64,000 nt of DNA from Gracilibacillus kekensis (GTDB lineage: Bacteria; Bacillota; Bacilli; Bacillales; Amphibacillaceae), in the NCBI RefSeq assembly GCF_900143085.1, contig NZ_FRCZ01000007.1:62001-126000 (forward strand), read 5' to 3'. Position numbers and translations under genes: made by a program. Below, piece by piece: positions 36,154 to 44,349 of the stretch. Under the pieces are notes generated by a model. The model was not told the DNA's origin, searched no databases, and worked only from the letters and a program-made list of their open reading frames with translations. Within the stretch, counting starts at the first letter, position 1; each line of letters begins with the position of its first letter.

Positions 36154-37704
36154 ATGTCTGATCATATATTAGAAATGCGTAATATTACAAAGACATTTCC
36201 AGGTGTGAAAGCCTTGGATAATGTAAATTTACAAGTAAAAAAAGGCGAGATTCATGCATTAGTAGGTGAAAACGGAGCAGGAAAATCAACGCTTATGAAA
36301 GTTCTAAGCGGAGTATATCCGCACGGTACGTATGATGGTTCGATTTTTTTTGAAGGACAAGAATGTCATTTTAGAGATATTAAACAAAGTGAGAATCTAG
36401 GCATTGTTATTATTCATCAGGAATTAGCATTAAGTCCATTCTTATCTATCGCTGAAAATATATTCTTGGGAAATGAGCGCCAATCTCGAAAAGTGATGAA
36501 ATGGCAGGAAACATTCTCCGAATCAAAAAAGTTATTGGAACGAGTAGGACTTAAAGACTCACCTGAAACAGCAGTAATGGATATCGGTGTTGGGAAGCAA
36601 CAACTAGTTGAAATAGCAAAAGCGTTATCCAAAAATGTAAAGCTTCTCATTTTAGATGAACCAACCGCTGCGTTAAATGAAACAGATAGTGAGAATTTAT
36701 TAAAATTATTACTGGAATTAAAAGAGCAAGGTATTTCCTCTATATTAATCTCCCACAAGCTAAATGAAGTATCCTATGTATCGGACTCAATAACGGTACT
36801 ACGTGATGGTAAAACAATTGAGACATTAGATACTAAAGAGGAAAAAGTGTCGGAAGAGCGAATTATTAAAGGGATGGTAGGACGAGAGCTAACAAGTCGT
36901 TTTCCTAAAAGAACTGCAACTATTGGTGAACCAATATTCGAAGTGAAGAACTGGAATGTCTTTCACCCACAACATCATGATCAAAAAATATTGGATAATA
37001 TCAACTTATCAATAAAAAAAGGTGAAATTGTCGGTATTGCTGGGTTAATGGGTGCTGGACGTACGGAATTAGCGATGAGTATTTTTGGTAAATCGTATGG
37101 AAGAAGGATTAGTGGAGAGCTTTATAAAAATGGAAAACAAATTCAAGCAAATACAGTAAGTCAAGCGATCGAACAGGGCATTGCCTATGTGTCAGAGGAT
37201 CGAAAAACGTATGGTTTGAATCTAATAGATGATATTAAGCGAAATATAACGTTATCGAATTTAAAGCGAATTTCTAAATCTAGCGTTATTGATCAAAATA
37301 AAGAAGTGGTAGAATCGCAAAGTTTAAGAGAAAAATTAAATATTAAAACACCTTCCTTAGAACAAGTAGCGGGTAATCTTAGTGGTGGGAATCAACAAAA
37401 AGTAGTATTAAGTAAATGGATTTTTACAGAACCAAACATTTTAATTTTGGATGAACCAACCAGAGGTATTGATGTTGGTGCCAAATTTGAGATTTATACA
37501 CAAATTAATGAATTAGCTGCTCAAGGATTAGCAGTACTTGTAATTTCTTCTGAGCTTCCTGAAGTATTAGGATTATCAGATCGAATTTATGTGATGAATG
37601 AAGGGAAAATAACAGGAGAGTTACAGCGTGAAGAAGCAAATCAAGAAAATGTGATGCGCTATATGACCGGAACAGGGGGAACTAGTGATGCAAACGCTAA
37701 TTAA
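36154..37704 (+). CDS. mmsA: Multiple-monosaccharide ABC importer ATPase
   Basis: About 516 residues with two fused ATPase domains, as in MglA/XylG/GguA. First half: Walker [10 protein letters not shown], Walker [12 protein letters not shown]; second half: degenerate Walker A (GLMGAGRTE), signature LSGGNQQKV, Walker [13 protein letters not shown]. It energises import by the membrane protein encoded next. ATG at 36154 chosen with AAGGTGGTG in front. Overlaps the permease gene by 17 bases. Confidence 0.92.
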   Translation: MSDHILEMRNITKTFPGVKALDNVNLQVKKGEIHALVGENGAGKSTLMKVLSGVYPHGTYDGSIFFEGQECHFRDIKQSENLGIVIIHQELALSPFLSIAENIFLGNERQSRKVMKWQETFSESKKLLERVGLKDSPETAVMDIGVGKQQLVEIAKALSKNVKLLILDEPTAALNETDSENLLKLLLELKEQGISSILISHKLNEVSYVSDSITVLRDGKTIETLDTKEEKVSEERIIKGMVGRELTSRFPKRTATIGEPIFEVKNWNVFHPQHHDQKILDNINLSIKKGEIVGIAGLMGAGRTELAMSIFGKSYGRRISGELYKNGKQIQANTVSQAIEQGIAYVSEDRKTYGLNLIDDIKRNITLSNLKRISKSSVIDQNKEVVESQSLREKLNIKTPSLEQVAGNLSGGNQQKVVLSKWIFTEPNILILDEPTRGIDVGAKFEIYTQINELAAQGLAVLVISSELPEVLGLSDRIYVMNEGKITGELQREEANQENVMRYMTGTGGTSDANAN

Positions 37705-38848
37705 TTTATTTCGAAATAATATTCGCGAATATGGGATGATTATAGCACTCGTATTAATAACTGGACTATTTTTCATTTTAACAGACGGGATTAATTTTAA
37801 ACCGTTAAATCTTACAAATTTAATATTACAGAATGGTTTTATATTAGTATTAGCAGTTGGAATGGTACTTGTTATCATAACAGGGAACATTGACCTTTCG
37901 GTAGGTTCAGTTGTGGCGTTTATTGGTGCCATTGCCGGTGTGTTAATTATTAATATGAATGTACCAGTTTGGTTAGCAGTTATTATCGCTATCATAGCAG
38001 GTGCTCTAATCGGTGTTTGGCAAGGTTTTTGGATATCTTATATAGGGGTACCATCGTTTATCGTTACTTTAGCGGGAATGCTTATTTTTAGAGGGTTAAC
38101 TCTATGGCTATTGGATGGTCAATCTCTGGCGCCATTCCCAGAATCATTTCAAAAAATAAGTAGTGGTTTTGTGCCAGACTTATTTGGATCAGGGGATTTA
38201 CACATTTTCACGATTGTATTATCCATTATATTATCATTAGTATTAGTGTACTTAGAGTTTAATAAAAGAAAAACACAAATACAGTATGATTTTGAAGTGG
38301 TTCCATTATGGGTAACGGTAGCAAAACTTGCAATGCTTTTATTGGCAATCAATTGGTTTGCATATCAGTTAGCTTTAAATAAAGGAATTCCGACAGTATT
38401 AATAATTGTATTTGTATTAATAGTCATTTACACATTTATTATGAAAAATACCATTATGGGTCGTCACATCTATGCGACAGGTGGTAATAAGAAAGCAGCT
38501 GATTTATCAGGTATAAAAACGAAACGAGTAGTTTTCTGGGTATTCGTTAACAATGGTGTATTAGCTGCTCTTGCAGGCTTAATGTTTGCGGCACGTTTGA
38601 ATTCGGCAACACCTGCTGCAGGTAACATGTTAGAACTTGATGCGATTGCTGCCGTATTTATTGGTGGTGCATCGATGGCTGGTGGTGTTGGTACTGTAAT
38701 TGGTGCGATTGTTGGTGGTCTCGTAATGGGTGTCATGAACAATGGTATGTCTCTTATCGGTATCGGTATTGACTGGCAACAAGCGATTAAAGGTATGGTA
38801 CTACTAATCGCAGTTGGATTTGACGTTTATAATAAGAACAAAGGTTAA
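37688..38848 (+). CDS. mmsB: Multiple-monosaccharide ABC importer permease
   Basis: About 386 residues, ten or so helices, of the XylH/GguB/RbsC-type permease family: [20 protein letters not shown] and, near the C terminus, [20 protein letters not shown] (both conserved loops). Compared with RbsC the protein has an extra central hydrophilic-hydrophobic insertion (~175-245), typical of XylH/GguB. Start at 37688, overlapping the ATPase gene. Completes the chvE-mmsA-mmsB importer. Confidence 0.92.
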   Translation: MQTLINLFRNNIREYGMIIALVLITGLFFILTDGINFKPLNLTNLILQNGFILVLAVGMVLVIITGNIDLSVGSVVAFIGAIAGVLIINMNVPVWLAVIIAIIAGALIGVWQGFWISYIGVPSFIVTLAGMLIFRGLTLWLLDGQSLAPFPESFQKISSGFVPDLFGSGDLHIFTIVLSIILSLVLVYLEFNKRKTQIQYDFEVVPLWVTVAKLAMLLLAINWFAYQLALNKGIPTVLIIVFVLIVIYTFIMKNTIMGRHIYATGGNKKAADLSGIKTKRVVFWVFVNNGVLAALAGLMFAARLNSATPAAGNMLELDAIAAVFIGGASMAGGVGTVIGAIVGGLVMGVMNNGMSLIGIGIDWQQAIKGMVLLIAVGFDVYNKNKG

Positions 38849-38881
38849 GGAAGACCGAACGGAATATATTTCAAAAAATTC

Positions 38882-38935
38882 AACCCGTACGATTACGCAC
38901 TTTCTATTAGAATTTGCCATCGTACGGGTTTTTTA
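38882..38935 (+). terminator. Terminator of the sugar importer operon
   Basis: AACCCGTACGAT / ATCGTACGGGTT with a 25-base loop and TTTT after the stem, about 35 bases after the stop. Confidence 0.8.
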
Positions 38936-38949
38936 AAAGTGCAGATAAG

Positions 38950-39462
38950 CAGGATAATGCGACACTATTATAGTGGTAATTATGAGATATTATAAGTGCT
39001 TAGCAGCCGCTCTGGCTTGTCCGCTTCCCTTTCCGCGGATTTTTACCCCAAGCTAACTTTTTAAGCAAAGTTCGCTTAAAAAGTGGATCTTAGGGTAAAA
39101 ACATCCCACAGGAGTGGAAACGGACGCCTGCGCTTGTGTATGCTCTACAACTTAAGCAAGAATAATTATGATGGCTTTATTCACCATATTTAAGGTACTC
39201 TTCAATTTTTTAATGACCTAAACAATTATTTTGTGAAAATCCAAACTGTTAGCATTTGTAATCGTTGAAGAGTCTCACTGAGCGTAGGCGTCCACTTCGA
39301 CTCCTAGGGGATCTGCGTGATCTGAAGGTCCACTTTGTAAAGTGATCTTCTTTACAAAGTTAGCTGAAGACGCGCCCCCTGGAAAGCGAAGTGGGCAAGC
39401 CGTAGCGGTTATTACACACATACATCATGTCAAAATTTCCATCAGGTTATGTCGCATTATCC
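38950..39462. repeat. Long palindromic repeat element, copy B
   Basis: Terminal inverted repeats GGATAATGCGAC (38952) and GTCGCATTATCC (39451-39462). Inward, a ~130-base left arm (CTCTGGCTTGTCCGCTTCCC ... GACGCCTGCGC) is the inverse of a right arm (GCGTAGGCGTCCACTTCGAC ... GTGGGCAAGCCGTAGCGG), around a ~150-base unrelated loop. Each arm also contains its own hairpin. It fills the gap between the importer operon and the ABC-F gene, ending three bases from the latter's stop codon. Confidence 0.85.
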
Positions 39463-39464
39463 TT

Positions 39465-41051
39465 CTATTGTTCATTATTCCTCCGATTGGATAGACGCTG
39501 TTTTTTCTTTAATAAATCTTGAAATTCCTTTTCTAATTGTTCAGAAGGCTCTATACTTAATCGCCCTAGTACTTCTGTTATCTTTGTTTCAACAGCTAAT
39601 AATTTATCTTTCGTATCGTCATGCTCAGTTGGCACCATTCGGTTAAGGAGATACTCTCGATAATCTCCATCAAATGAAATCATCTTTTTTTCTTTAATTT
39701 CCACTATTTTAGTTGCGACCCTTTCTACAAAACGACGGTCATGAGAGACAAAAAGAATCGTTCCCTCATATTCAATTAAGAGTTGTTCTAATGCCTCAGT
39801 CGCCTCAATGTCCAGAAAATTAGTTGGTTCATCTAATAGCAAAGTATTACTATTACTTAGAAATATTTTCGCTAATGTTACCTTCACTTTTTCACCACCA
39901 CTTAACACATCTACTTTTTTATGGACATCCTCTCGGTAAAAATGGAGTCTTGCTAACACTGTCCGAATCAGTGTTTCCTTATACAAGGAATCTGCCATTA
40001 TATTCTCCAGAATACTGGTATCGCTATTTAAAATTGATAAATCTTGTTTAAAGTAAGCGATTTGACATGAAGGGGAGAACTGGACTTCATTGGATTGATT
40101 AAGTAATTTTCGAATAAGTGTTGTTTTGCCACTTCCATTATTACCGATAATCGCTACTTTATCTCCGCCTTTAACGTGAAAATTAGCCTTTTCCCATAAC
40201 GTAATATTTCCGATTCGACCATCTAAATTTTCGACCCTAATTATGGTCCTTCCAGAAATTTTTTCTTGTTGGGGTAAGCTCATTTTTAAAGCTTTTTCCT
40301 CATATGGTTTATCTACTTTCTCAAGTTTCTCCAATCTTGTTTCGATTGATTTTGAGGTTTGTTGTAATTTCTTTTGTTTCTTTGCAAAGTATGGTTTGGC
40401 ACCTGTGATACTTGCCTCAGATGTACTCACATTCTTAGGTTTCTTAGTAGCACGAGCTGCTTTTTCATTTTTTAGACGGAGCGCTCGTTCTAGTTGTTGT
40501 TTCTTACTTTGGTATTTTTCGTATTCCGTTTGGTGATGTAACAATTCTAGCTTCTTCTGTTTCTGATACTGCTGATAATTTCCTTTATATTCAGTAATTC
40601 GCTGTTGATCCAACTCCCAGACTTTATTACAAACTGTATCAAGAAAGCTTCGGTCGTGGGAGACAACAACAAAGGCACCTTGCCAATGCTTGAAAGTTTT
40701 TTCCACCCATTCAATGTGTTGCTTATCCAGGTGAGTTGTAGGTTCATCAGCCAAGAGAAGTTCATGCTTTAGAGTAAAAGCTTGTTGAATATAGTTTTGT
40801 GTAATCTCACCACCACTTTTGCTGCCAATTTGTTGTTTAAGCTGCGGTAGTAAATCGATAGTGGTGAAGATGTTAACCTCACCTTTCTCAAACATTTCAT
40901 TATTTAAGATTGCCTGCAAAAAGGTGGTCTTCCCTGAACCATTTTTTCCAATTAATCCAATACGATCTCCCTTATGGATTTCCAGGTGATCAATTTCTAT
41001 TAATGTCCTTGCAGCAACGGCTAAATGAGCATTACTTATTTCTAATAACAT
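39465..41051 (-). CDS. ABC-F ribosome protection ATPase, VmlR/Vga-like
   Basis: About 528 residues, two ATPase domains without membrane parts: Walker A GKNGSGKTT and GNNGSGKTT, Walker B LLLADEPTTHLD and LLLDEPTNFLD, signatures SGGE and LSGGEKV. The inter-domain linker (~150-260, basic, coiled-coil) is the antibiotic-resistance tip of ARE ABC-F proteins; these remove pleuromutilin, lincosamide or streptogramin A drugs from the ribosome. ATG at 41051 is favoured since AGGAG is eight bases away. A ~260-base leader with a tripeptide ORF and terminator precedes it, as in vmlR. Substrate range is not readable. Confidence 0.88.
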   Translation of the reverse strand: MLLEISNAHLAVAARTLIEIDHLEIHKGDRIGLIGKNGSGKTTFLQAILNNEMFEKGEVNIFTTIDLLPQLKQQIGSKSGGEITQNYIQQAFTLKHELLLADEPTTHLDKQHIEWVEKTFKHWQGAFVVVSHDRSFLDTVCNKVWELDQQRITEYKGNYQQYQKQKKLELLHHQTEYEKYQSKKQQLERALRLKNEKAARATKKPKNVSTSEASITGAKPYFAKKQKKLQQTSKSIETRLEKLEKVDKPYEEKALKMSLPQQEKISGRTIIRVENLDGRIGNITLWEKANFHVKGGDKVAIIGNNGSGKTTLIRKLLNQSNEVQFSPSCQIAYFKQDLSILNSDTSILENIMADSLYKETLIRTVLARLHFYREDVHKKVDVLSGGEKVKVTLAKIFLSNSNTLLLDEPTNFLDIEATEALEQLLIEYEGTILFVSHDRRFVERVATKIVEIKEKKMISFDGDYREYLLNRMVPTEHDDTKDKLLAVETKITEVLGRLSIEPSEQLEKEFQDLLKKKQRLSNRRNNEQ

Positions 41052-41314
41052 ACACATCGCTCCTAGTTATGAGGAGACTAAAAAAAGCCTCCTGAATTCA
41101 TTGCGGAATAGGAGGCTACCGAAAAAAGGGTGTAAAAACGTGCGAACGCGAAAATGAGCACTGATTTTTCCCTATATAAAGTACCAATCCTATTCCGTAT
41201 ATTTCCGATAAAGACGCACTACTCCCTGTATACAGGTAGTAAGTCTTATGAAAATATAGCTTGAGAAATAGGATTATAACTTCATTGTAATAGGGTCACC
41301 CTTTCGTTTATTTG
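41052..41314 (-). promoter_or_regulatory. Ribosome-mediated attenuator leader of the ABC-F gene
   Basis: Three mutually exclusive pairings are visible (minus strand). Segment 1, AATCCTATTTC (41275-41265), overlaps the uORF stop. Segment 2, ACGGAATAGGAT (41198-41187), can pair with segment 1 or with segment 3, TCCTATTCCG (41113-41104). Segment 3 lies in the left arm of the terminator AGCCTCC / GGAGGCT (41117-41087), which ends in seven Ts just before the gene. A ribosome stalled on the uORF would mask segment 1, favour 2:3 pairing and allow read-through. A further CCTGTATACAGG palindrome lies at 41224-41235. Confidence 0.75.
41274..41285 (-). CDS. Tripeptide leader ORF (Met-Lys-Leu)
   Basis: ATG AAG TTA TAA with GAAAGGGTGA upstream as ribosome binding site. 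Position within the attenuator leader and the tiny size match the uORFs of vmlR-type and Listeria lmo0919-type leaders, where drug-bound ribosomes stall at initiation or early elongation. Confidence 0.6.
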   Translation of the reverse strand: MKL

Positions 41315-41320
41315 TTTATT

Positions 41321-41349
41321 AGTTTATATAAAAGTTTTGATGAAGTCAA
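41321..41349 (-). promoter_or_regulatory. Sigma-A promoter of the ABC-F leader
   Basis: TTGACT (41349-41344) and TAAACT (41326-41321) on the minus strand with 17-base spacing; start near 41314. Confidence 0.6.
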
Positions 41350-41390
41350 TCATAGATATTGTTAATGACTTTTTTTCCATTTCCATAATC

Positions 41391-41412
41391 AGGAGGTGTC
41401 CGTATGCATTAA
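41391..41412 (+). other. Two-codon minigene behind a strong ribosome binding site
   Basis: AGGAGGTG at 41391-41398 followed by ATG CAT TAA at 41404-41412. It lies in the gap 41350-41585 ahead of the sigma factor gene. It may be chance or the remnant of a decayed gene. Confidence 0.3.
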
Positions 41413-41544
41413 GAATATAATATCTATAAAATTAAATCTATGTTTTTTACCGTTAGCACATCTTTTCGTTCTGATTTAATGAAAGTGAGTTATGCCTAAT
41501 CATTTTGAAAATTTTTCTAAAATTATTTATTTAAATAGGAAAAA

Positions 41545-41553
41545 TGTTATAAT
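41545..41553 (+). promoter_or_regulatory. Extended -10 promoter of the ECF sigma operon
   Basis: TGTTATAAT, 33 bases before the sigma factor start. No typical ECF -35 (AAC-containing) and CGT-like -10 pair was found, so autoregulation is not evident. Confidence 0.4.
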
Positions 41554-41585
41554 TTGTATGACTGATAGAAGAAGGTGCGGATAAT

Positions 41586-42158
41586 ATGTTGAAAAAATTT
41601 TTCAGAAAAACGGAACCTACTGAAGAAGAGTTCCGTCTAGTATATGATATGTTTTATTCAAGGGTATATCGCGATGTTTATTTTATTACAAAAGACAGTC
41701 ATTTAGCACAAGATGCATTGCAGGAAACTTTTGTAAAAGCCTATAAACACATGCACAACTTAGATGATAAGGGTCGAATGGGCGCATGGCTCTCGACAAT
41801 TGCAACGAGAACCGCCATCGATATTCTTAGAAAACGAAAAGGAACAAATGAATTTTTAACAGATGATATTACCGTACAAGAACGGCATACCCAAGTTAAA
41901 GATCCTGATGTTTCATTCCTAGTAGAATCCAATTTTGTAAAAGAGGAAATTAATGATGTATTACGTGAGATGAAGGTGGAGTATCGCGAAGTTTTGCTAT
42001 TACGTTATATACATGAATTGACGATAAAGGAAATTGCAACTAATTTGGATCTAACTGAAGGTACCGTGAAAACAAGACTTCATCGTGCGCGCAACGCCAT
42101 GAAGGAAAAAGTCGAAAATGATCCTCAGAGACAATGGATTGGTGGTGAAAAACAGTGA
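41586..42158 (+). CDS. ECF-type RNA polymerase sigma factor
   Basis: 190 residues: region 2 (about 20-90, QDALQETFVKAYKHMHNL, then WLSTIATRTAIDILRKRK at 2.4) and region 4 (about 125-180, LREMKVEYREVLLLRYIHEL, IATNLDLTEGTVKTRLHRAR). All long strings compressed here by part. AAGGTG precedes the start. It overlaps the next gene by four bases, and that gene encodes a membrane anti-sigma, the usual pairing. The stimulus is unknown. Confidence 0.9.
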   Translation: MLKKFFRKTEPTEEEFRLVYDMFYSRVYRDVYFITKDSHLAQDALQETFVKAYKHMHNLDDKGRMGAWLSTIATRTAIDILRKRKGTNEFLTDDITVQERHTQVKDPDVSFLVESNFVKEEINDVLREMKVEYREVLLLRYIHELTIKEIATNLDLTEGTVKTRLHRARNAMKEKVENDPQRQWIGGEKQ

Positions 42159-42916
42159 CTAACAAATTAAATAATTGGGAAAGTTGGCTAAAGGAAGATT
42201 ATCAATCACCCGCACCAGCCCACCTTTCAAAAGAAGAAAACTGGAGGGAAATAAAAGCCAGTCTAACGAACACAAGTAGCACAAAAAAACGCTTATTTCC
42301 TAAAAAGAGTTTATTAGCCGTTGCAGTATTTGCACTTATTATATTTGGTTCCGTGTTTGCGAGTTCCAATCAAATTCAGGCGTTTGACTGGTTTGTAAAA
42401 ATGTTTGTAACGACAGATGGAGATACAACACAAATAAGCCAAACTACAACAGATGGGGAAAGTCCTTCGTCAAGTGACCTGCCGGATTTAGATAAGATTA
42501 CAACAGAAGAAATAGAAGTAGAAAGAACGGAAATGTCGTTTGATAAAGCACAAGAAGAGACGAATTTTTACATTGCCAAACCTACTTTTAACCCAAATAA
42601 TTATCAATTGAAATATGTAGAAGTTGTTAGTAAAGATTCCGAAAAAAATCAGGTTCAACTTTATTATGAGAATGGCCAGAGCGAAACCGTTGTTTTAACC
42701 CAAACATTTCAGCCAAATGATTTTGCTAGTGCAAAAGTGGTAGATAATGAAGATACGAATGTGAAAATAGTTGATTTAGATGGTGGAGAAGCTCGTTTTA
42801 TAGAATTTAAAGATAATAGCAAGCAATTAATTTGGAGTACGCCACAGATGAATTGGCTGCTAGAAGGTAAACTTCCTGAAAAAGATATGATCAAAATTGC
42901 GGAATCAATCGAATAA
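42155..42916 (+). CDS. Membrane anti-sigma factor with DUF4367 domain
   Basis: 253 residues: cytoplasmic N-terminal ~50 residues (NWESWLKEDYQSPAPAHLSK), membrane helix ~55-72, then an extracytoplasmic part with a Ser/Thr/Asp-rich linker and a DUF4367 domain (~130-253, YQLKYVEVV, LDGGEARFIEF, MNWLLEGKLPEKD). Overlap with the sigma gene implies equimolar translation. DUF4367 is found on many Bacillus anti-sigma and sporulation-associated proteins. Confidence 0.82.
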   Translation: MTNKLNNWESWLKEDYQSPAPAHLSKEENWREIKASLTNTSSTKKRLFPKKSLLAVAVFALIIFGSVFASSNQIQAFDWFVKMFVTTDGDTTQISQTTTDGESPSSSDLPDLDKITTEEIEVERTEMSFDKAQEETNFYIAKPTFNPNNYQLKYVEVVSKDSEKNQVQLYYENGQSETVVLTQTFQPNDFASAKVVDNEDTNVKIVDLDGGEARFIEFKDNSKQLIWSTPQMNWLLEGKLPEKDMIKIAESIE

Positions 42917-42949
42917 AAAGGAGTGTTCCTGTTGGAACACTCCTTTTCA
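42917..42949 (+). terminator. Terminator of the sigma/anti-sigma operon
   Basis: AAAAGGAGTGTTCC / GGAACACTCCTTTT with a four-base loop, immediately after the stop. Confidence 0.9.
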
Positions 42950-42959
42950 CTTTAAGAAC

Positions 42960-43032
42960 AGAAAGTATATAAGCATTGTCATGTCTAGCTCCAGTCGCTA
43001 CGTTTCTAAGCGGGCGCTCTGAGCATTTCTCT
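42960..43032. repeat. CATGTCTAGCTCC repeat, short copy
   Basis: GAAAGTATATAAGC, CATGTCTAGCTCC, then GTTTCTAAGCGGGCG and CTCTGAG. The same left and right blocks flank a ~150-base insert at 60.34-60.57 kb. Confidence 0.65.
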
Positions 43033-43036
43033 TATT

Positions 43037-43501
43037 TTAGAATTTAATTTGGCCTGTTACAGCAGATAACTGTTCTTTAATACCATATTGAGATGTTGTA
43101 TGAAGAGTTCTTATGCGATAATCATATCCCGTTTGAACAGCAAAGTTGACACTGCCACTTACATAAGAAGAGTAATAATTCAAAAATTTCTTACTTTGAC
43201 CAGTATCTGTCCAACGACCAGTAGACTTATTTTTTACTTGGAGATTGATCGTACACGATATCTGTTGGACTGAAGAATAACTAGATGTATTGCAACTACT
43301 TCCCATTGTTCGAGAATTAACTCTTCGTATCGATGCGTTACCTTCTTTAATGTATTTCGTTGATTGAACTTGGATAAGGTCTTCTTTAATTTCTGGTTTA
43401 ACTGTGACCTCCCGTTCATTTGCACTAATGTCTGAGGTGTAAAAAAAGAATCCTATGAAAGCTAAAAAAAGAATTAATACATATTTCTTCACATTTTTCA
43501 T
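43037..43501 (-). CDS. Small secreted protein of unknown function
   Basis: 154 residues with a signal peptide (about 1-27: KKYVLILFLAFIGFFFY, cleavage near ISANE). The mature part is basic and serine/tyrosine rich with two cysteines (SSCNTSSYSSVQQISC), which could form one disulfide, followed by TINLQVKNKSTGRW and a YDYRIRTLH segment, a beta-rich pattern. It resembles DUF6147-type secreted proteins of Bacillus, but I am not sure of the family. Stands alone between convergent and same-strand neighbours; GAGGGTGG precedes the ATG. Confidence 0.6.
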   Translation of the reverse strand: MKNVKKYVLILFLAFIGFFFYTSDISANEREVTVKPEIKEDLIQVQSTKYIKEGNASIRRVNSRTMGSSCNTSSYSSVQQISCTINLQVKNKSTGRWTDTGQSKKFLNYYSSYVSGSVNFAVQTGYDYRIRTLHTTSQYGIKEQLSAVTGQIKF

Positions 43502-43640
43502 TCGAATACCACCCTCTCATTTTATTTTCAAAATATAGACGGTAAGGCGTTCAGAAAGGTTACAAAATGATGAAGATATAAATACGAATAATTCTGATCG
43601 GGAAGTACACAGAAAGTGACTAAATAAAATCACGGATTCT

Positions 43641-44042
43641 TTAAGCGTCATCTTGAGATTTACCTAATGCTTTCATAAAGTAAGCCGTAGGTAATAAAAT
43701 ACCGATTGAGGCTTGAACAAGTGCGAAAAACCTGGCTGCATTGATTGGAAGCATGTCCCCGTAGCCTACAGATAGCATGGTAACACCACTAAAATATAGC
43801 ATGTTGCCGAAGCTGTGTTCTATTGGAGCATTATCAGACAAGCTTTGAACCACAACAGTTTCTTGAAACGATAAAGCATAATACAAAAGGCCAAATCCGA
43901 AGGTGATGCCTAAAAGTACAAAAAAGAGCTTCATAAATAACGCGGTACTGAAAGAGCTTTTCTTGTAAGTCTTGTTACGAAAAAAGTAGATAAGGTTTGC
44001 AACGATAAAAATAATTGCAATGCAAACTAAAGTATTTACCAT
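43641..44042 (-). CDS. Two-pore-helix potassium channel protein
   Basis: 133 residues: hydrophobic helices at ~3-20, ~36-58 and ~103-125, with a pore loop before the last. The selectivity filter TMLSVGYGD (88-96) is the K+ channel signature. No RCK/TrkA regulatory domain is attached. It would form a tetrameric K+ channel. GGAGGA precedes the start. Confidence 0.85.
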   Translation of the reverse strand: MVNTLVCIAIIFIVANLIYFFRNKTYKKSSFSTALFMKLFFVLLGITFGFGLLYYALSFQETVVVQSLSDNAPIEHSFGNMLYFSGVTMLSVGYGDMLPINAARFFALVQASIGILLPTAYFMKALGKSQDDA

Positions 44043-44125
44043 AGATGAATTCCTCCTTATCTACTACATTCACTGAAGTTTAAGGTTTAAAACTCCATTG
44101 ATAAAAAATTACATACAATTGAATT

Positions 44126-44197
44126 CCATTCACGGGAAAAGGAGGCTTATAGACGGGGGCAAGTGATCCTGTGAAGCAAGGGCGTTATCTCGTCAAA
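44126..44197. repeat. Small cluster of CTTCACGGGATA-type motifs
   Basis: Degenerate copies CATTCACGGGAAA (44128), AGACGGGGGC, GATCCTGTGAAG (44165) and TATCTCGTCAA (44186). Two forward and two inverse motifs. It fills most of the gap 44043-44318. Confidence 0.55.
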
Positions 44198-44315
44198 TAC
44201 TAAGTAGAAAAAACGGAAGTTCACGACCTAATAATTTGCTGAATATAGAGGAAGTCTACAATTGATTAAAGTCAGAGTGTCATGATATTTTAAAAGTAAA
44301 TCTTTAGGCTAATAA

Positions 44316-44340
44316 AAAATGACAGCGGGATAGCTGTCAT
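44316..44340 (-). terminator. Terminator of the rhodanese-dioxygenase gene
   Basis: ATGACAGC / GCTGTCAT stem; on the minus strand it is followed by TTTTTTATT. Confidence 0.85.
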
Positions 44341-44349
44341 TATATAATC

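Noticed and set aside
37621-37995. 124-codon minus-strand frame opposite the mmsA/mmsB junction
   Set aside because: Antisense shadow of a hydrophobic permease gene, rich in Ile/Thr/Asn codons typical of reversed membrane genes.
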